Assembly (NCBI GenBank): GCA_937871435.1
Contig: CALMQM010000023.1
Location: 1 to 64,000 of the forward strand
From: an uncultured Bacteroidota bacterium
Lineage (GTDB): Bacteria > Bacteroidota > Bacteroidia > AKYH767-A > 2013-40CM-41-45
DNA: 64,000 nucleotides
Direction: 5' to 3'
A program made the translations under genes and the position numbers. Shown in pieces: positions 43,078 to 52,598 of the stretch (the first letter of the stretch is position 1; every line of letters begins with the position of its first letter). The notes below the pieces were generated by a model. That model saw only the letters and a list, made by a program, of their open reading frames with translations, was not told where the DNA came from and made no database searches.

Positions 43078-43125
43078 TTTTATTATTAGATTAATAGAAA
43101 CTAATACAAACATTCTTTTATCCAT

Positions 43126-43791
43126 ATGCATTCTCAAACTGAAGAAAATTATTTGAAAGCTATATTCAAGCTCCTGGAAAAAGGAGAAAAAAAGATCAGC
43201 ACCAATGCCATCGCATCGCTTGTTGAAACGGCCCCGGCTTCCGTTACGGATATGCTGAAAAAATTGGCGGAAAAGAAATTGATTCGTTATGAAAAATACC
43301 AGGGTGTAACATTAAGTGTATCCGGAAAAAAAGTGGCGATCAATATTATCCGTAAACACAGGTTATGGGAATATTTCCTGGTTGAAAAGCTTGGCTTCAC
43401 CTGGGATCAGGTTCATGATATTGCGGAGCAACTTGAGCACATTAAATCTGAATCCCTAATCAGCAGGTTGGACAGTTATTTGGGAAATCCGCGGGTAGAT
43501 CCACACGGTGATCCAATACCGGATGAACATGGAGTTTTTCATACTCAAAATACCATCCCGTTGAGTGTAGCATCGATAAACTCCTCAGTGATTATTACAG
43601 GAGTGATTGATCACCGACCGGTTTTTCTTCGCTTTTTAGAAAAGGAAGGATTTGGACTCGGAAAAAAAATAATCATTAAAGAGAAGGAAGACATTGATCA
43701 AAGCATGCTTGTGTTGATTTCAGGTTCAAAAAAATTGAAACACCTGAGCAATGAGATTGCGCGGAATATTCTTGTCCTTCCTGAAAAATAG
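43126..43791 (+). CDS. mntR: metal-dependent transcriptional regulator, DtxR/MntR family
   Basis: A 221-aa repressor. Residues ~1-65 are the winged helix-turn-helix (TEENYLKAIFKLLEKGEKK, ASVTDMLKKLAEKKLIRYEK). Residues ~70-135 are the metal-binding dimerisation domain (IIRKHRLWEYFLVEKLGF, EQLEHIKSE, PHGDPIPDEHG). Residues ~150-221 are a FeoA/SH3-like domain. With Mn2+ or Fe2+ bound it should repress metal uptake. Co-transcription with the Nramp gene (36-nt gap) favours manganese, hence the symbol; iron cannot be excluded. Confidence 0.9.
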   Translation: MHSQTEENYLKAIFKLLEKGEKKISTNAIASLVETAPASVTDMLKKLAEKKLIRYEKYQGVTLSVSGKKVAINIIRKHRLWEYFLVEKLGFTWDQVHDIAEQLEHIKSESLISRLDSYLGNPRVDPHGDPIPDEHGVFHTQNTIPLSVASINSSVIITGVIDHRPVFLRFLEKEGFGLGKKIIIKEKEDIDQSMLVLISGSKKLKHLSNEIARNILVLPEK

Positions 43792-43827
43792 AATTCAACA
43801 TTCATTAATCATTATTCACTTTTATTT

Positions 43828-45723
43828 ATGGCAGAATTAAAATACTCCAATACGTCATTACCAGAAGTTCATGAATCGGTGGATGTTTCATCAACCGGTA
43901 AGGGTTGGAAGAAAATCCTAGCGTTTCTCGGCCCTGCATATCTTGTCAGCGTAGGTTATATGGATCCGGGAAACTGGGCAACAGATATCGCAGGCGGAAG
44001 TCAGTTTGGCTATACCCTCATTTGGGTATTGCTTATGTCTAATCTCATGGCGGTATTATTACAAAGCCTCAGTGCGCGATTAGGTATTGTGCGCGGGCGA
44101 GATTTAGCGCAGGCTTCCAGAGAAACGTATTCTAAGCCGGTGAATCTCGCTTTGTATTTCCTTGCAGAGATTGCCATTGCAGCCTGTGATCTTGCTGAGG
44201 TACTCGGAATGGCGATTGGTCTCAATTTATTGTTTCACATTCCACTGTTGTGGGGTGTTTGCATTACAGTACTGGATACATTTCTGCTTTTGTTTCTGAT
44301 CAATTTCGGGATGCGAAAAATGGAAGCTTTTATCATTGCACTCATCACTATCATCGGATTGGCATTCCTTACTGAAATGATATTGGCAAAACCCGATCTT
44401 GGTGAGGTTGTCAAAGGATTTGCACCTATTATTCCGAATGAAACCGCACTATATATTGCTATTGGAATTATTGGCGCAACAGTGATGCCGCATAATTTGT
44501 ATCTGCATTCTTCACTTGTTCAAACCCGTAAATTCAACAGATCTTCCAAGGATATCCGAAAAGCTATTCGATACAACATATTTGATTCAGTAATCGCACT
44601 TAACCTTGCATTTTTCGTTAATGCAGCAATCCTTGTTTTAGCGGCATCCACATTTTTCAAAAATGGAATGTATGATGTTGCGGAAATTCAGGATGCTCAC
44701 AAATTTCTGGAACCGATGCTGGGAACCAGCCTTGCTCCTGCCCTTTTTGCAATTGCGCTTATCGCATCCGGGCAAAGCTCCACGCTTACAGGTACCCTTG
44801 CCGGACAAATTGTGATGGAAGGTTATCTGCGTTTGCGGATAGCTCCATGGATCCGGCGCTTGCTTACCCGAATGGTTGCTATTATTCCGGCATTGTTCAC
44901 GATAGTTTATTTTGGAGAAGCAGCCACGGGAAAGCTTTTGATCTTATCTCAAGTCATTCTGAGTATACAGTTGGGGTTTGCGGTGATTCCACTCATCCAC
45001 TTTGTGAGTGATAAAAATAAAATGAAGGAGTTTGTAATTCCTGTGTATGTTCAGATTCCTGCATGGATTACTGCTTTTATCATCGTTATCCTTAATGCAC
45101 GTCTGGTGTATAGTCAGATTGCTGATTGGTTACAGACAAGTGATAATCCACTTGTGTTATGGTTAACAGTCGTGCCTATCGCGATTCTGGCAGCGCTATT
45201 ATTGTTGTTTATCACTTTCAGACCATTGTTTAAAAAGATGAAGCACTCGCATGCTCAAGTGCCACATCTGGAGGCGAAAGAACTACTCCTTGTAGAACCT
45301 AAACCATACAAAAGAATCGCGGTTGCAGTTGATTTCTCTAAAATGGATCAACTGAATATTTCGAATGCAGTGAGTCAGGGAGGAAAGAAGGCACATTATC
45401 TACTTTTGCACATTGTGGAATCCGCGGGAGCGTTGATGATGAAACAGGATATACAGGACTTTGAATTTCGTTCAGACCAAAAGAACATGGAACTTTATGT
45501 TCAAGATTTAAGATCCAAAGGATATGATGTTGACTTAAAGATTGGTTATGGAAATCCAAAGAAGGCAATTCCGGAACTTGTGAATCAATTTCAAGCAGAT
45601 TTATTAGTCATGGGGGCTCATGGTCACAAAGGCTTTAAGGATATGATCCTGGGCACTACAGTTGATGTAGTTCGACACCGGGTTCATATTCCGGTGTTAA
45701 TTGTCAGAGAGGAAAATAGTTAA
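43828..45723 (+). CDS. mntH: Nramp/MntH divalent-metal transporter fused to a C-terminal UspA domain
   Basis: A 631-aa fusion. Residues ~25-470 are an Nramp proton-coupled Mn2+/Fe2+ importer with eleven or so spans. The metal site is complete: DPGNWATDI in span 1 (~46-54) and GATVMPHNLYLHSSLVQTR in span 6 (~214-232). Residues ~490-631 are a universal stress domain (RIAVAVDFSKMD at the start) with the ATP-binding pattern G-x2-G-x9-G-T in MGAHGHKGFKDMILGTTVD near the C-terminus. Standard MntH is about 410-450 aa, so the Usp part is an added cytosolic module that may sense ATP or stress (inference). Operon with mntR. Confidence 0.93.
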   Translation: MAELKYSNTSLPEVHESVDVSSTGKGWKKILAFLGPAYLVSVGYMDPGNWATDIAGGSQFGYTLIWVLLMSNLMAVLLQSLSARLGIVRGRDLAQASRETYSKPVNLALYFLAEIAIAACDLAEVLGMAIGLNLLFHIPLLWGVCITVLDTFLLLFLINFGMRKMEAFIIALITIIGLAFLTEMILAKPDLGEVVKGFAPIIPNETALYIAIGIIGATVMPHNLYLHSSLVQTRKFNRSSKDIRKAIRYNIFDSVIALNLAFFVNAAILVLAASTFFKNGMYDVAEIQDAHKFLEPMLGTSLAPALFAIALIASGQSSTLTGTLAGQIVMEGYLRLRIAPWIRRLLTRMVAIIPALFTIVYFGEAATGKLLILSQVILSIQLGFAVIPLIHFVSDKNKMKEFVIPVYVQIPAWITAFIIVILNARLVYSQIADWLQTSDNPLVLWLTVVPIAILAALLLLFITFRPLFKKMKHSHAQVPHLEAKELLLVEPKPYKRIAVAVDFSKMDQLNISNAVSQGGKKAHYLLLHIVESAGALMMKQDIQDFEFRSDQKNMELYVQDLRSKGYDVDLKIGYGNPKKAIPELVNQFQADLLVMGAHGHKGFKDMILGTTVDVVRHRVHIPVLIVREENS

Positions 45724-45775
45724 ACAATAAGCGATGACCAAAATGAATTAGAGAGTTACAAGACGGGTCATTCTG

Positions 45776-45783
45776 TATCTTTG
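45776..45783 (+). promoter_or_regulatory. -7 box of smpB
   Basis: TATCTTTG is a perfect TAnnTTTG. It ends 20 nt before the chosen smpB ATG and overlaps an in-frame GTG at 45783, which argues against that GTG as start. The -33 region has only a TTA at 17-nt spacing. Confidence 0.5.
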
Positions 45784-45803
45784 TGTTTCATATTTATGTT
45801 TAC

Positions 45804-46256
45804 ATGAGTCAGGATAAAATTGTCATACTCAATAAAAAAGCTTCATTTGAATTTTTTCTGCTTCAGACATTCAGTGCTGGAATGATGTTGAGCGGTACAG
45901 AAGTCAAAGCAATACGGGAAGGAAAAGCTAGCTTATCGGAAGCCTATTGCTTTGTTCAGGAAGGCGAAGTATGGATAAAGAACATGCATATATCAGAATT
46001 TAAGCAAGGTTCTTATAATAATCATGAACCCAAAAGACTGAGGAAACTGTTGCTGAATAAGGCAGAAATACGGAAGATAGAATCTAAACTGAAAGAGAAA
46101 GGAACAACGATAATACCCGTTCAATTATATTTCAATGAGCGAGGCTATGCTAAGATTGATATTGCTGTAGCCAGAGGAAAGAAAATGTTTGACAAGCGGG
46201 AAGATTTAAAAAAGAAGGATCAGGAAATGGAAATAAGAAAAGTGGTTAGAACATAG
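45804..46256 (+). CDS. smpB: SsrA-binding protein SmpB
   Basis: A 150-aa protein that binds tmRNA and delivers it to stalled ribosomes. Family motifs run through the chain: ILNKKASFEFFLLQTFSAGM, MLSGTEVKAIREGKASLSEA, IKNMHISEFKQGSYNNHEPK, RLRKLLLNKAEI and IPVQLYFNERGYAKIDIAVA, ending in the basic tail GKKMFDKREDLKKKDQ. The ATG at 45804 (MSQDKIV) is used; see the -7 box. No ssrA gene is in the window. Confidence 0.96.
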   Translation: MSQDKIVILNKKASFEFFLLQTFSAGMMLSGTEVKAIREGKASLSEAYCFVQEGEVWIKNMHISEFKQGSYNNHEPKRLRKLLLNKAEIRKIESKLKEKGTTIIPVQLYFNERGYAKIDIAVARGKKMFDKREDLKKKDQEMEIRKVVRT

Positions 46257-46264
46257 TAGAAAAA

Positions 46265-46297
46265 AAAAGTCCGGATTTTCATCCGGACTTTTTTTTC
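46265..46297 (+). terminator. bidirectional intrinsic terminator between smpB and the convergent barrel gene
   Basis: AGTCCGGAT (46268-46276) pairs with ATCCGGACT (46281-46289) around TTTC; an A-run precedes and a T-run follows, so it works for both strands. Confidence 0.93.
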
Positions 46298-46310
46298 ATT
46301 ATTCGATGTA

Positions 46311-47150
46311 TTAGAAATACATTGAAAGAACAATTTGACCACCGGCATTATCAACATCAAGGTTGAAGTTAGATGATTTACCAGTTTTAGTAGTTACAGT
46401 TTTTACACCAGGAGTAGTAGCACCTGCATCCCAGAACTCAACTGTAGATTCGCCTTCACCTGTAGAAGTGAGACCAAGTCCCCATCCATATTCAGCGCTC
46501 AATGACATTTTAGGAGCGAAGAAATATTCAGCACCGATAAAACCACGGATGTTGAATCCGAAAGTTGAACCGTTTTTAGCTTCAGTAGTGCGCTCACCGT
46601 TACCACCGAGGTTACCACCCCAGTTAGTACTGTTTGGACTGGTGTTAGTAGCAGAGAAAGCATTACCATAAGTGTAAGTAGTTTTACCACTACCAAGACC
46701 GATACCAGCTTCAGCACCATAGAAGCCTTTCAAACGGCCTTTTCCGCGGTATTTTTGAATACCTGCACCGATTGTGAAGTTCATGGAACTGATTTTACGG
46801 TTATCAGTTACAGTTGCAGGAGGATTAGAAGTGCTTCCATCCTGATCAACAATACCATCGTTAGATGTAGAACCGAAACCGATACGAACTTTCGCACGGA
46901 TAGCAGTATTCTCATCTTTCATCATTTTTCCAACGAGGGTCATGTTTTGCTGATATCTTGCAGACACTGAGTTGTCAACTGTGTTGTTGAACAGGTTACC
47001 GAAATAACCTAAGAGTGGAGCTGCATCAAATCCAATTGACCAATCATTCGCCTCCGGAAGAATCGGAGTATTCTTTTTTGACATCATGTCTTGAGCATTA
47101 GCTCCAATAATCGCTGTTGCTAAAGCTGCAGTAAGAATGAGTTTTTTCAT
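46311..47150 (-). CDS. outer-membrane beta-barrel protein
   Basis: A 279-aa protein with signal peptide KKLILTAALATAIIGANAQ. The mature chain alternates hydrophobic and polar residues with strand-like blocks (KYRGKGRLKGFYGAEAGIGL, FGFNIRGFIGAEYFFAPKMS, LSAEYGWGLGLTSTGEGEST) and ends QIVLSMYF, an aromatic C-terminus typical of barrels. It resembles OmpA-like or OmpX-type 8-strand porins without the peptidoglycan-binding domain. Codon use is very uniform, which suggests strong expression. Function is not identifiable. Confidence 0.85.
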   Translation of the reverse strand: MKKLILTAALATAIIGANAQDMMSKKNTPILPEANDWSIGFDAAPLLGYFGNLFNNTVDNSVSARYQQNMTLVGKMMKDENTAIRAKVRIGFGSTSNDGIVDQDGSTSNPPATVTDNRKISSMNFTIGAGIQKYRGKGRLKGFYGAEAGIGLGSGKTTYTYGNAFSATNTSPNSTNWGGNLGGNGERTTEAKNGSTFGFNIRGFIGAEYFFAPKMSLSAEYGWGLGLTSTGEGESTVEFWDAGATTPGVKTVTTKTGKSSNFNLDVDNAGGQIVLSMYF

Positions 47151-47190
47151 TTTTCTGTGTTTTAAGGTTTAGTTGGGTTTATAATGGTGA

Positions 47191-47223
47191 CAAATTTAAG
47201 CGCATCTCAAAATATGAGTCAAG
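47191..47223 (-). promoter_or_regulatory. promoter of the outer-membrane barrel gene
   Basis: On the minus strand, TTG (47223-47221), 22 nt or so of spacer, then TAAATTTG (47198-47191), a perfect -7 box. The leader would be about 35 nt. Confidence 0.6.
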
Positions 47224-47904
47224 TTTTTATTAGAGTTATCCACCCTACAGTGTTCATAGAGCTACCTGTCAGATGATTAAAATATCCTTGATACGCAATT
47301 TTAACAGTTAAGGTTAAATTAGGTTACGTTTTCAAATAGTCGCACAAAAATCTAAAATATTGCCCCGGAATTGAAATTTTTCCAAATGATTCTTATCATG
47401 ATTGTATAATGAGACTAAGTGAACCACTCTATAGCATTGTTATACAACAACATATGCGTCATCATTTTTAAGGTTGTATTTGAATGAAATTCAGTAAAAC
47501 CTTCTCTTTTTCTTTTTTTGAATTGTTTTAGTTTAAAATCAAGCATTCAGGTTTTGACTTTGAAGTTACCATCTAATTATGTTCACTTATTTTTTTGAAA
47601 AAATTTCATCATGCATTTTTATTGATTTCGAAGTTGATTATTTATCCCAAAATCCTCCAACTCTTTTGAATCAATTCAACTTATTAAACTGAATTATAAA
47701 ACTGTCCTGGAATTTTCCATTTCAAAAGAAATTGCGAAAAAACTCAATTTTATGAACAGCATGTTAGAAAATGATCCGATTCACTTTCAAAAGATTGTCT
47801 TGTGATCAAATAAGTTTTTAAGTTAATTTTTGTTAATCAGTTCCTTTTTTTGCTAGATTGACGTCAATTTTCAGGAAACGCTAGTTTAACCAAAATCAAA
47901 TTCT
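47224..47904 (+). other. long AT-rich non-coding interval before susC, with a 12-bp palindrome
   Basis: About 680 nt without a plausible gene. The perfect palindrome ATTGACGTCAAT at 47857-47868, about 37 nt before the susC ATG, could be a regulator site. A weak promoter may overlap it: TTG at 47858-47860, 21 nt, then TAGTTTAA at 47882-47889. Nothing else is recognisable. Confidence 0.4.
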
Positions 47905-50900
47905 ATGAGAAAAACACTTACGCTATTCGCGTTGCTGTTGGCCTTTGTATCTATCAAGGCTACAGCTCAAGACCGAACCATTACTGGTAAGGTCACATCC
48001 TCCGAGGACAACCTCACGGTTCCAGGAGTAAGTGTAGTTGTACCAGGCACCACAGTTGGTACATCTACGGATATGGATGGTAATTTTAAAATCATCATTC
48101 CGAAAACTGCAAAAGCTTTGCGCTTTTCATCAGTGGGATTAAAAACAAAAGATGTTACAATTGGAGCTGGGAATGTTTTGGATGTAATATTAGATCCAGA
48201 CGTTCTTAAATTGAATGAAATTGTTGTTACCGCTCTTGGAATCGAAAAAGAGACAAGATCTCTCGGGTATTCCACAACGAATGTAGGCGGTGACCAGATC
48301 AGAAAATCTGGTGAGGTGAACGTAGTAAGTGGTTTATCTGGTAAAGTCGCTGGAATTCAAATTACATCTTCAGCTGGAACACCGGGAGCTTCCAGTAAAA
48401 TTCTTTTACGAGGAAACAAATCATTCACCGGAGAAAATCAACCATTGTTTGTAATTGATGGAGTTCCACTCGACAACTCAACGAATGCAACTTCAGGAAA
48501 TGATTACCCTTTCAACAATTATTTGGAGCAGGTGAATTATTCAAACCGTGCAATTGACATTAACCCGGATGACATTGAATCTATCAACGTATTGAAAGGA
48601 CCAGCCGCGGCAACTTTGTATGGTGAGCGAGGTGCAAACGGGGCAATTGTTATCACAACCAAGAAAGCGAAATACGGACAAAAGACTGAAGTAGTTGTGT
48701 CATCAAACATACAATGGGATCAGGTAAACAAATTGCCAGACCTTCAAAGTACATATGCACAGGGAAATGGTGGTGGCTATACAGGAAGTCCGGGATCATA
48801 TAGTACTTGGACACCTGGTGCTGATGATATTTATGGAACTGATGACGATAATATTGGAACTGCCAATTCATGGGGTCCAAAAATTTCTGATCTTGGAATG
48901 ACATCTTATAATAATCCTGAGAATTTTTTCAAAACTGGTGTTACTAAAAACAACAGTATTTCTATTTCTTCAGGTACAGACAAAAATGCTTACAGATTGT
49001 CTGTTTCTCATACTGATCAGACTGGTATCGTTCCGAATACTGATTTCAAACGTTTATCCGCTCGTTTGACTGCACAATCTCAACTGAGTCAAAAGATCTC
49101 AGTTGGATCAACTGTAAACATCATCACAGCCGGAGGAAATAAAGCACAACAAGGTTCCAACCTTAGTGGAGTAATGTTGAGCTTGCTTCGTGCTCCTGCC
49201 AGCTACGATTTGAGAGATGGTTCAGCCACAAGCTATGAACATCCAAACGGTTCTCAGTACAATTATTTTGCAGCATACGATAACCCGTATTGGAGTGCTG
49301 ATAACAACACTTTCAACGAGTACAATACACGTATTCTTTCCAATATTGCATTGAATTATTATCCAACCAATTGGCTGAAATTCACCTGGAGACCTGGTAT
49401 CGATACCTATAATGAAGTACGTAAAGGTATTTATGCTGTTGGTTCAAATAATTCAGCCCAGACGTTAGGAGGACAAATCTCTGAGAACACCATTTTCCAT
49501 CAGGAGTTGTACAATGATTTGTTGGCGACTCTGACTCATGATTTCAACAAATTCTCCACCACATTGATTATTGGTACCAATGCAAACCAACGCTTAGACA
49601 AATTTTTATTTTCCAGAGGAAGGAATCTGGCAATACGTGGATTTTATAATCTTGGTAACGCATCAGATTTATATGCAGACCAAACAACGATTCGCCGCAG
49701 AAGTGCCGCATTGTTTGCTGACCTCAGTCTAGGTTATGATAATACCGTTTTCGTTGGACTTACAGCACGTCAGGAATGGTCGTCTACTTTTGGTGTAAAC
49801 AAACGTACTTTCTTCTATCCTGGTGCGAACCTTTCATTTGTATTCACAGAATTGAAACCATTGAAAGGAATTGCAAATGTTCTTTCCTTTGGTAAACTGC
49901 GTGCAGCCTTTGCAACAGCTGCTGCTTCTCCTCCAGCCTATTCTTCAATTAATACTTACAACAAACCATTCTTCACAGATGGATTCACCAATGGACTTGC
50001 CTTTCCGTATCTTGGACAAAATGGGTACGGAACTAATACCACAATTGGAAATCCTGATCTGCAACCAGAAGAAACCAGCGGACCAGAACTTGGAATTGAA
50101 TTGAAATTCTTTAATGACCGTTTGACCTTTGATGGAACATACTACAATCAAACAACAAAAAACATCTTGCTTGTAAGACCGGTTCCATATTCATCCGGTC
50201 ACTCAGCTTTGTATGATAATGCCGGCGAGATGGTAAATAAAGGAATAGAACTTGAATTGGGATTAATACCTATCCGTTCTAAAAAATTCAGCTGGAGCAT
50301 CGATGCGAATTATGCCGCAAATAAAAATGAAGTGACCAAGCTTGCTGAAGGTGTAGATCAAATTGAAATTGAAGTTGGTTTTGGTGACCCAGGAGTATTT
50401 GCTAAAGTAGGCGAACCATACGGAGTTTTGTATGGTACTACATGGGAAAGAGATGCATCCGGTAATTTGATTGTGGATGCAAGTGGTTTACCAATTCCAT
50501 CCTCTACTTTATCAAAAGTTGGATCTGCCTATCCAAAATTTACTGCTGGTATCCGGAACACTTTCTCTTATATGAATTTTACTCTCAGTGGGTTATTGGA
50601 TATTCGCAATGGTGGTGATATCTGGAACGGTACTCAAGCAAGATTAAATCGAATAGGACGTTCTGAAGAATCCGCTGATCGCGAACATACATTTATTATT
50701 CCTGGTGTAAAAGAGGATGGATCTGCAAATGATATTCCAGTTGAAGCAAGAGATTACTGGCAATACTATAAAGGAGACTTTGGTGCAACGGAAGAAGCTA
50801 TTCAGGATGGAGGTTGGGTTCGTTTGCGTGAACTAACATTGAGTTATCTTATCACCAAAGTGAAATTTGTGCGCAGTATTGAATTGAGTGTTTCCGGTCG

Positions 50901-51042
50901 TAATCTATGGGTAAGTACTGATTATTCCGGTGTAGATCCTGAAACCAGCCTTACTGGTGCAGGTTCTAATTATACAGGTATTGACTGGTTTGTAATGCCG
51001 AATACCAAATCGTATTCTGTTGGAGTCAAAGTCACACTTTAA
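47905..51042 (+). CDS. SusC/RagA-type TonB-linked outer-membrane transporter
   Basis: A 1045-aa receptor with signal peptide (KTLTLFALLLAFVSIKATAQ). Residues ~22-105 are a carboxypeptidase-regulatory-like domain (RTITGKVTSSEDNLTVPGVS, STDMDGNFKI). The SusC signature follows (NEIVVTALGIEKETRSLGYS). The plug spans ~115-255 (SGKVAGIQITSSAGTPGASS, FVIDGVPLDNS, ESINVLKGPAAATLYGERG). The rest is a 22-strand-type barrel ending in NTKSYSVGVKVTL. Together with the SusD-like lipoprotein 26 nt downstream it forms a lidded importer for oligomers. No glycosidase, peptidase or anti-sigma gene is adjacent, so the substrate cannot be guessed. Confidence 0.95.
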   Translation: MRKTLTLFALLLAFVSIKATAQDRTITGKVTSSEDNLTVPGVSVVVPGTTVGTSTDMDGNFKIIIPKTAKALRFSSVGLKTKDVTIGAGNVLDVILDPDVLKLNEIVVTALGIEKETRSLGYSTTNVGGDQIRKSGEVNVVSGLSGKVAGIQITSSAGTPGASSKILLRGNKSFTGENQPLFVIDGVPLDNSTNATSGNDYPFNNYLEQVNYSNRAIDINPDDIESINVLKGPAAATLYGERGANGAIVITTKKAKYGQKTEVVVSSNIQWDQVNKLPDLQSTYAQGNGGGYTGSPGSYSTWTPGADDIYGTDDDNIGTANSWGPKISDLGMTSYNNPENFFKTGVTKNNSISISSGTDKNAYRLSVSHTDQTGIVPNTDFKRLSARLTAQSQLSQKISVGSTVNIITAGGNKAQQGSNLSGVMLSLLRAPASYDLRDGSATSYEHPNGSQYNYFAAYDNPYWSADNNTFNEYNTRILSNIALNYYPTNWLKFTWRPGIDTYNEVRKGIYAVGSNNSAQTLGGQISENTIFHQELYNDLLATLTHDFNKFSTTLIIGTNANQRLDKFLFSRGRNLAIRGFYNLGNASDLYADQTTIRRRSAALFADLSLGYDNTVFVGLTARQEWSSTFGVNKRTFFYPGANLSFVFTELKPLKGIANVLSFGKLRAAFATAAASPPAYSSINTYNKPFFTDGFTNGLAFPYLGQNGYGTNTTIGNPDLQPEETSGPELGIELKFFNDRLTFDGTYYNQTTKNILLVRPVPYSSGHSALYDNAGEMVNKGIELELGLIPIRSKKFSWSIDANYAANKNEVTKLAEGVDQIEIEVGFGDPGVFAKVGEPYGVLYGTTWERDASGNLIVDASGLPIPSSTLSKVGSAYPKFTAGIRNTFSYMNFTLSGLLDIRNGGDIWNGTQARLNRIGRSEESADREHTFIIPGVKEDGSANDIPVEARDYWQYYKGDFGATEEAIQDGGWVRLRELTLSYLITKVKFVRSIELSVSGRNLWVSTDYSGVDPETSLTGAGSNYTGIDWFVMPNTKSYSVGVKVTL

Positions 51043-51068
51043 TTCATTCACCGAGAAAAAATACTATC

Positions 51069-52469
51069 ATGAAAAGAAAAATAAATATCCTCTTAGTTCT
51101 TTCGCTCTTGTTGTATTCAACAAGTTGCGAAAAATATGTCTCTAAGGATGACAGAGACCCAAACAATCCTACCACTGCAACACTTCAGACATTATTGCCT
51201 GTTGTAGAAGTTGCAGTATTCTCTACAAACACAGGTCAAATGGCTCGTACAAGCGGAATTTGGGCTCAGCATTTTACAGGTACTCAATTTCAATTTGTTG
51301 AGTATGGGAAATACTCTCTCTCTGAAAATGATGTTCAAAATGACTGGAATACGATTTACACAGCTGGAATCGCTAATGCCAACGAGGTGATCGCAAAAGG
51401 TACAGCTCAGGGTTCACCTTATTATGTCGGAATAGGAAAAATTCTGAAATGTATGTTATTAGGGATTGCTTCAGATTTTTGGGGTGATATTCCTGAACGT
51501 GAAGCTGGTTTAGGTATTGAAAATCTGACACCTCATTATGATGCGCAGCAAGTTGTAATTGCTGATATGCAAAGTATGCTCTCAGAAGCAATCGCAGCTC
51601 TTAAATTGGATATTTCTGCAAACAATGGACTCATTCCGACTACGGATGATTTCATTCATAATGGAGATGCTTCTGCATGGATCCGAACTGCATGGATACT
51701 GAAAGCGAGATATGCAAATCGCCTAAGCAAACGGGATGGTTCAGGTTCCGCTACAGCTGCATTGCAATATATTGACAATGCAATTGCTGATGGTCTGTCC
51801 GGTAATGCAGATGATGCAAATGCAATCTTTGAGGAAGCCGGTGGCTCAGCCCTGAACCAGTGGTATGCATTCGAACAAGATCGTGCCGGTTATATCAAAA
51901 CTTGCGCTACGCTTATTGATACAATGAATGCTCTTAATGACCCTCGTTTACCCTTCTATGCTGCTCCTGATACTGGTGGTGCTTTCAGTGGTACTCCAAT
52001 TGATTCTGAAGATCAAAACACCTCTTCAATTGGATCTTATTTTGCAAGTCCTTCTGCACCTATGCCATTAATTACTTATGTAGAAGCAAGATTTATTGAA
52101 GCAGAAGCGGCATTGCGTTCAGGTAATAACGCACGTGCTCAAACTGCTTACACTGAAGCACTCACTGCCGCATTAAATCGTTACGACGGTATTGATGCTG
52201 CCGGTGTTACTGCTTATCTTGCAGCAAACGGAACGCTTGGATCAAGCCCATTGGCTCAGATTATGTTCCAAAAATGGATTTCCAGCTATACTCAACCTGA
52301 AGCTTGGTCAGACTGGCGTCGGACAAATTTGCCAGCGTTGACACCTAATCCAAGTGGCATTATTCCTACTATTCCTGTCAGATATCCTACAGAACAAAAT
52401 GAAAGATTGTATAACCCGAATGCTGTGGTAGTTTCAAATCTAACCAGTAATGTTTGGTGGGCACAATAA
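51069..52469 (+). CDS. SusD/RagB-family nutrient-binding lipoprotein
   Basis: A 466-aa outer-membrane lipoprotein with a signal peptide ending in STSC, lipidated Cys at residue 20. Helical TPR-like content is typical of the family: GIANANEVIAKGTAQGSPYY, LGIASDFWGDIPEREA, IRTAWILKARYANRLSK, and YVEARFIEAEAALRSGN near ~340. C-terminal blocks QKWISSYTQPEAWSDWRRTN and PVRYPTEQNERLYNP match the SusD-like_2 subfamily. It lids the SusC partner. It ends before a strong terminator. Confidence 0.94.
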   Translation: MKRKINILLVLSLLLYSTSCEKYVSKDDRDPNNPTTATLQTLLPVVEVAVFSTNTGQMARTSGIWAQHFTGTQFQFVEYGKYSLSENDVQNDWNTIYTAGIANANEVIAKGTAQGSPYYVGIGKILKCMLLGIASDFWGDIPEREAGLGIENLTPHYDAQQVVIADMQSMLSEAIAALKLDISANNGLIPTTDDFIHNGDASAWIRTAWILKARYANRLSKRDGSGSATAALQYIDNAIADGLSGNADDANAIFEEAGGSALNQWYAFEQDRAGYIKTCATLIDTMNALNDPRLPFYAAPDTGGAFSGTPIDSEDQNTSSIGSYFASPSAPMPLITYVEARFIEAEAALRSGNNARAQTAYTEALTAALNRYDGIDAAGVTAYLAANGTLGSSPLAQIMFQKWISSYTQPEAWSDWRRTNLPALTPNPSGIIPTIPVRYPTEQNERLYNPNAVVVSNLTSNVWWAQ

Positions 52470-52483
52470 CAATTGAATGAAAT

Positions 52484-52518
52484 AAAAAAAGCTGTCACAA
52501 TGTGACAGCTTTTTTTTT
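52484..52518 (+). terminator. intrinsic terminator after susD
   Basis: GCTGTCA (52491-52497) pairs with TGACAGC (52503-52509); the symmetric loop is CAATG. A-run before and nine T after, so it can also serve the convergent pcm gene. Confidence 0.92.
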
Positions 52519-52598
52519 GCCCGATCTCTGAGTAATTTTCCTAAATAAATTTTATTATGTTAATCTATCTATAATTGAATAGTGAAATCCATCTCAAA

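Noticed and set aside
47224-47904. Long gene-free stretch considered as a hidden gene or mobile-element remnant
   Set aside because: No frame of plausible length, no terminal inverted repeats, no transposase-like remnants; it looks like ordinary AT-rich intergenic DNA apart from the palindrome.
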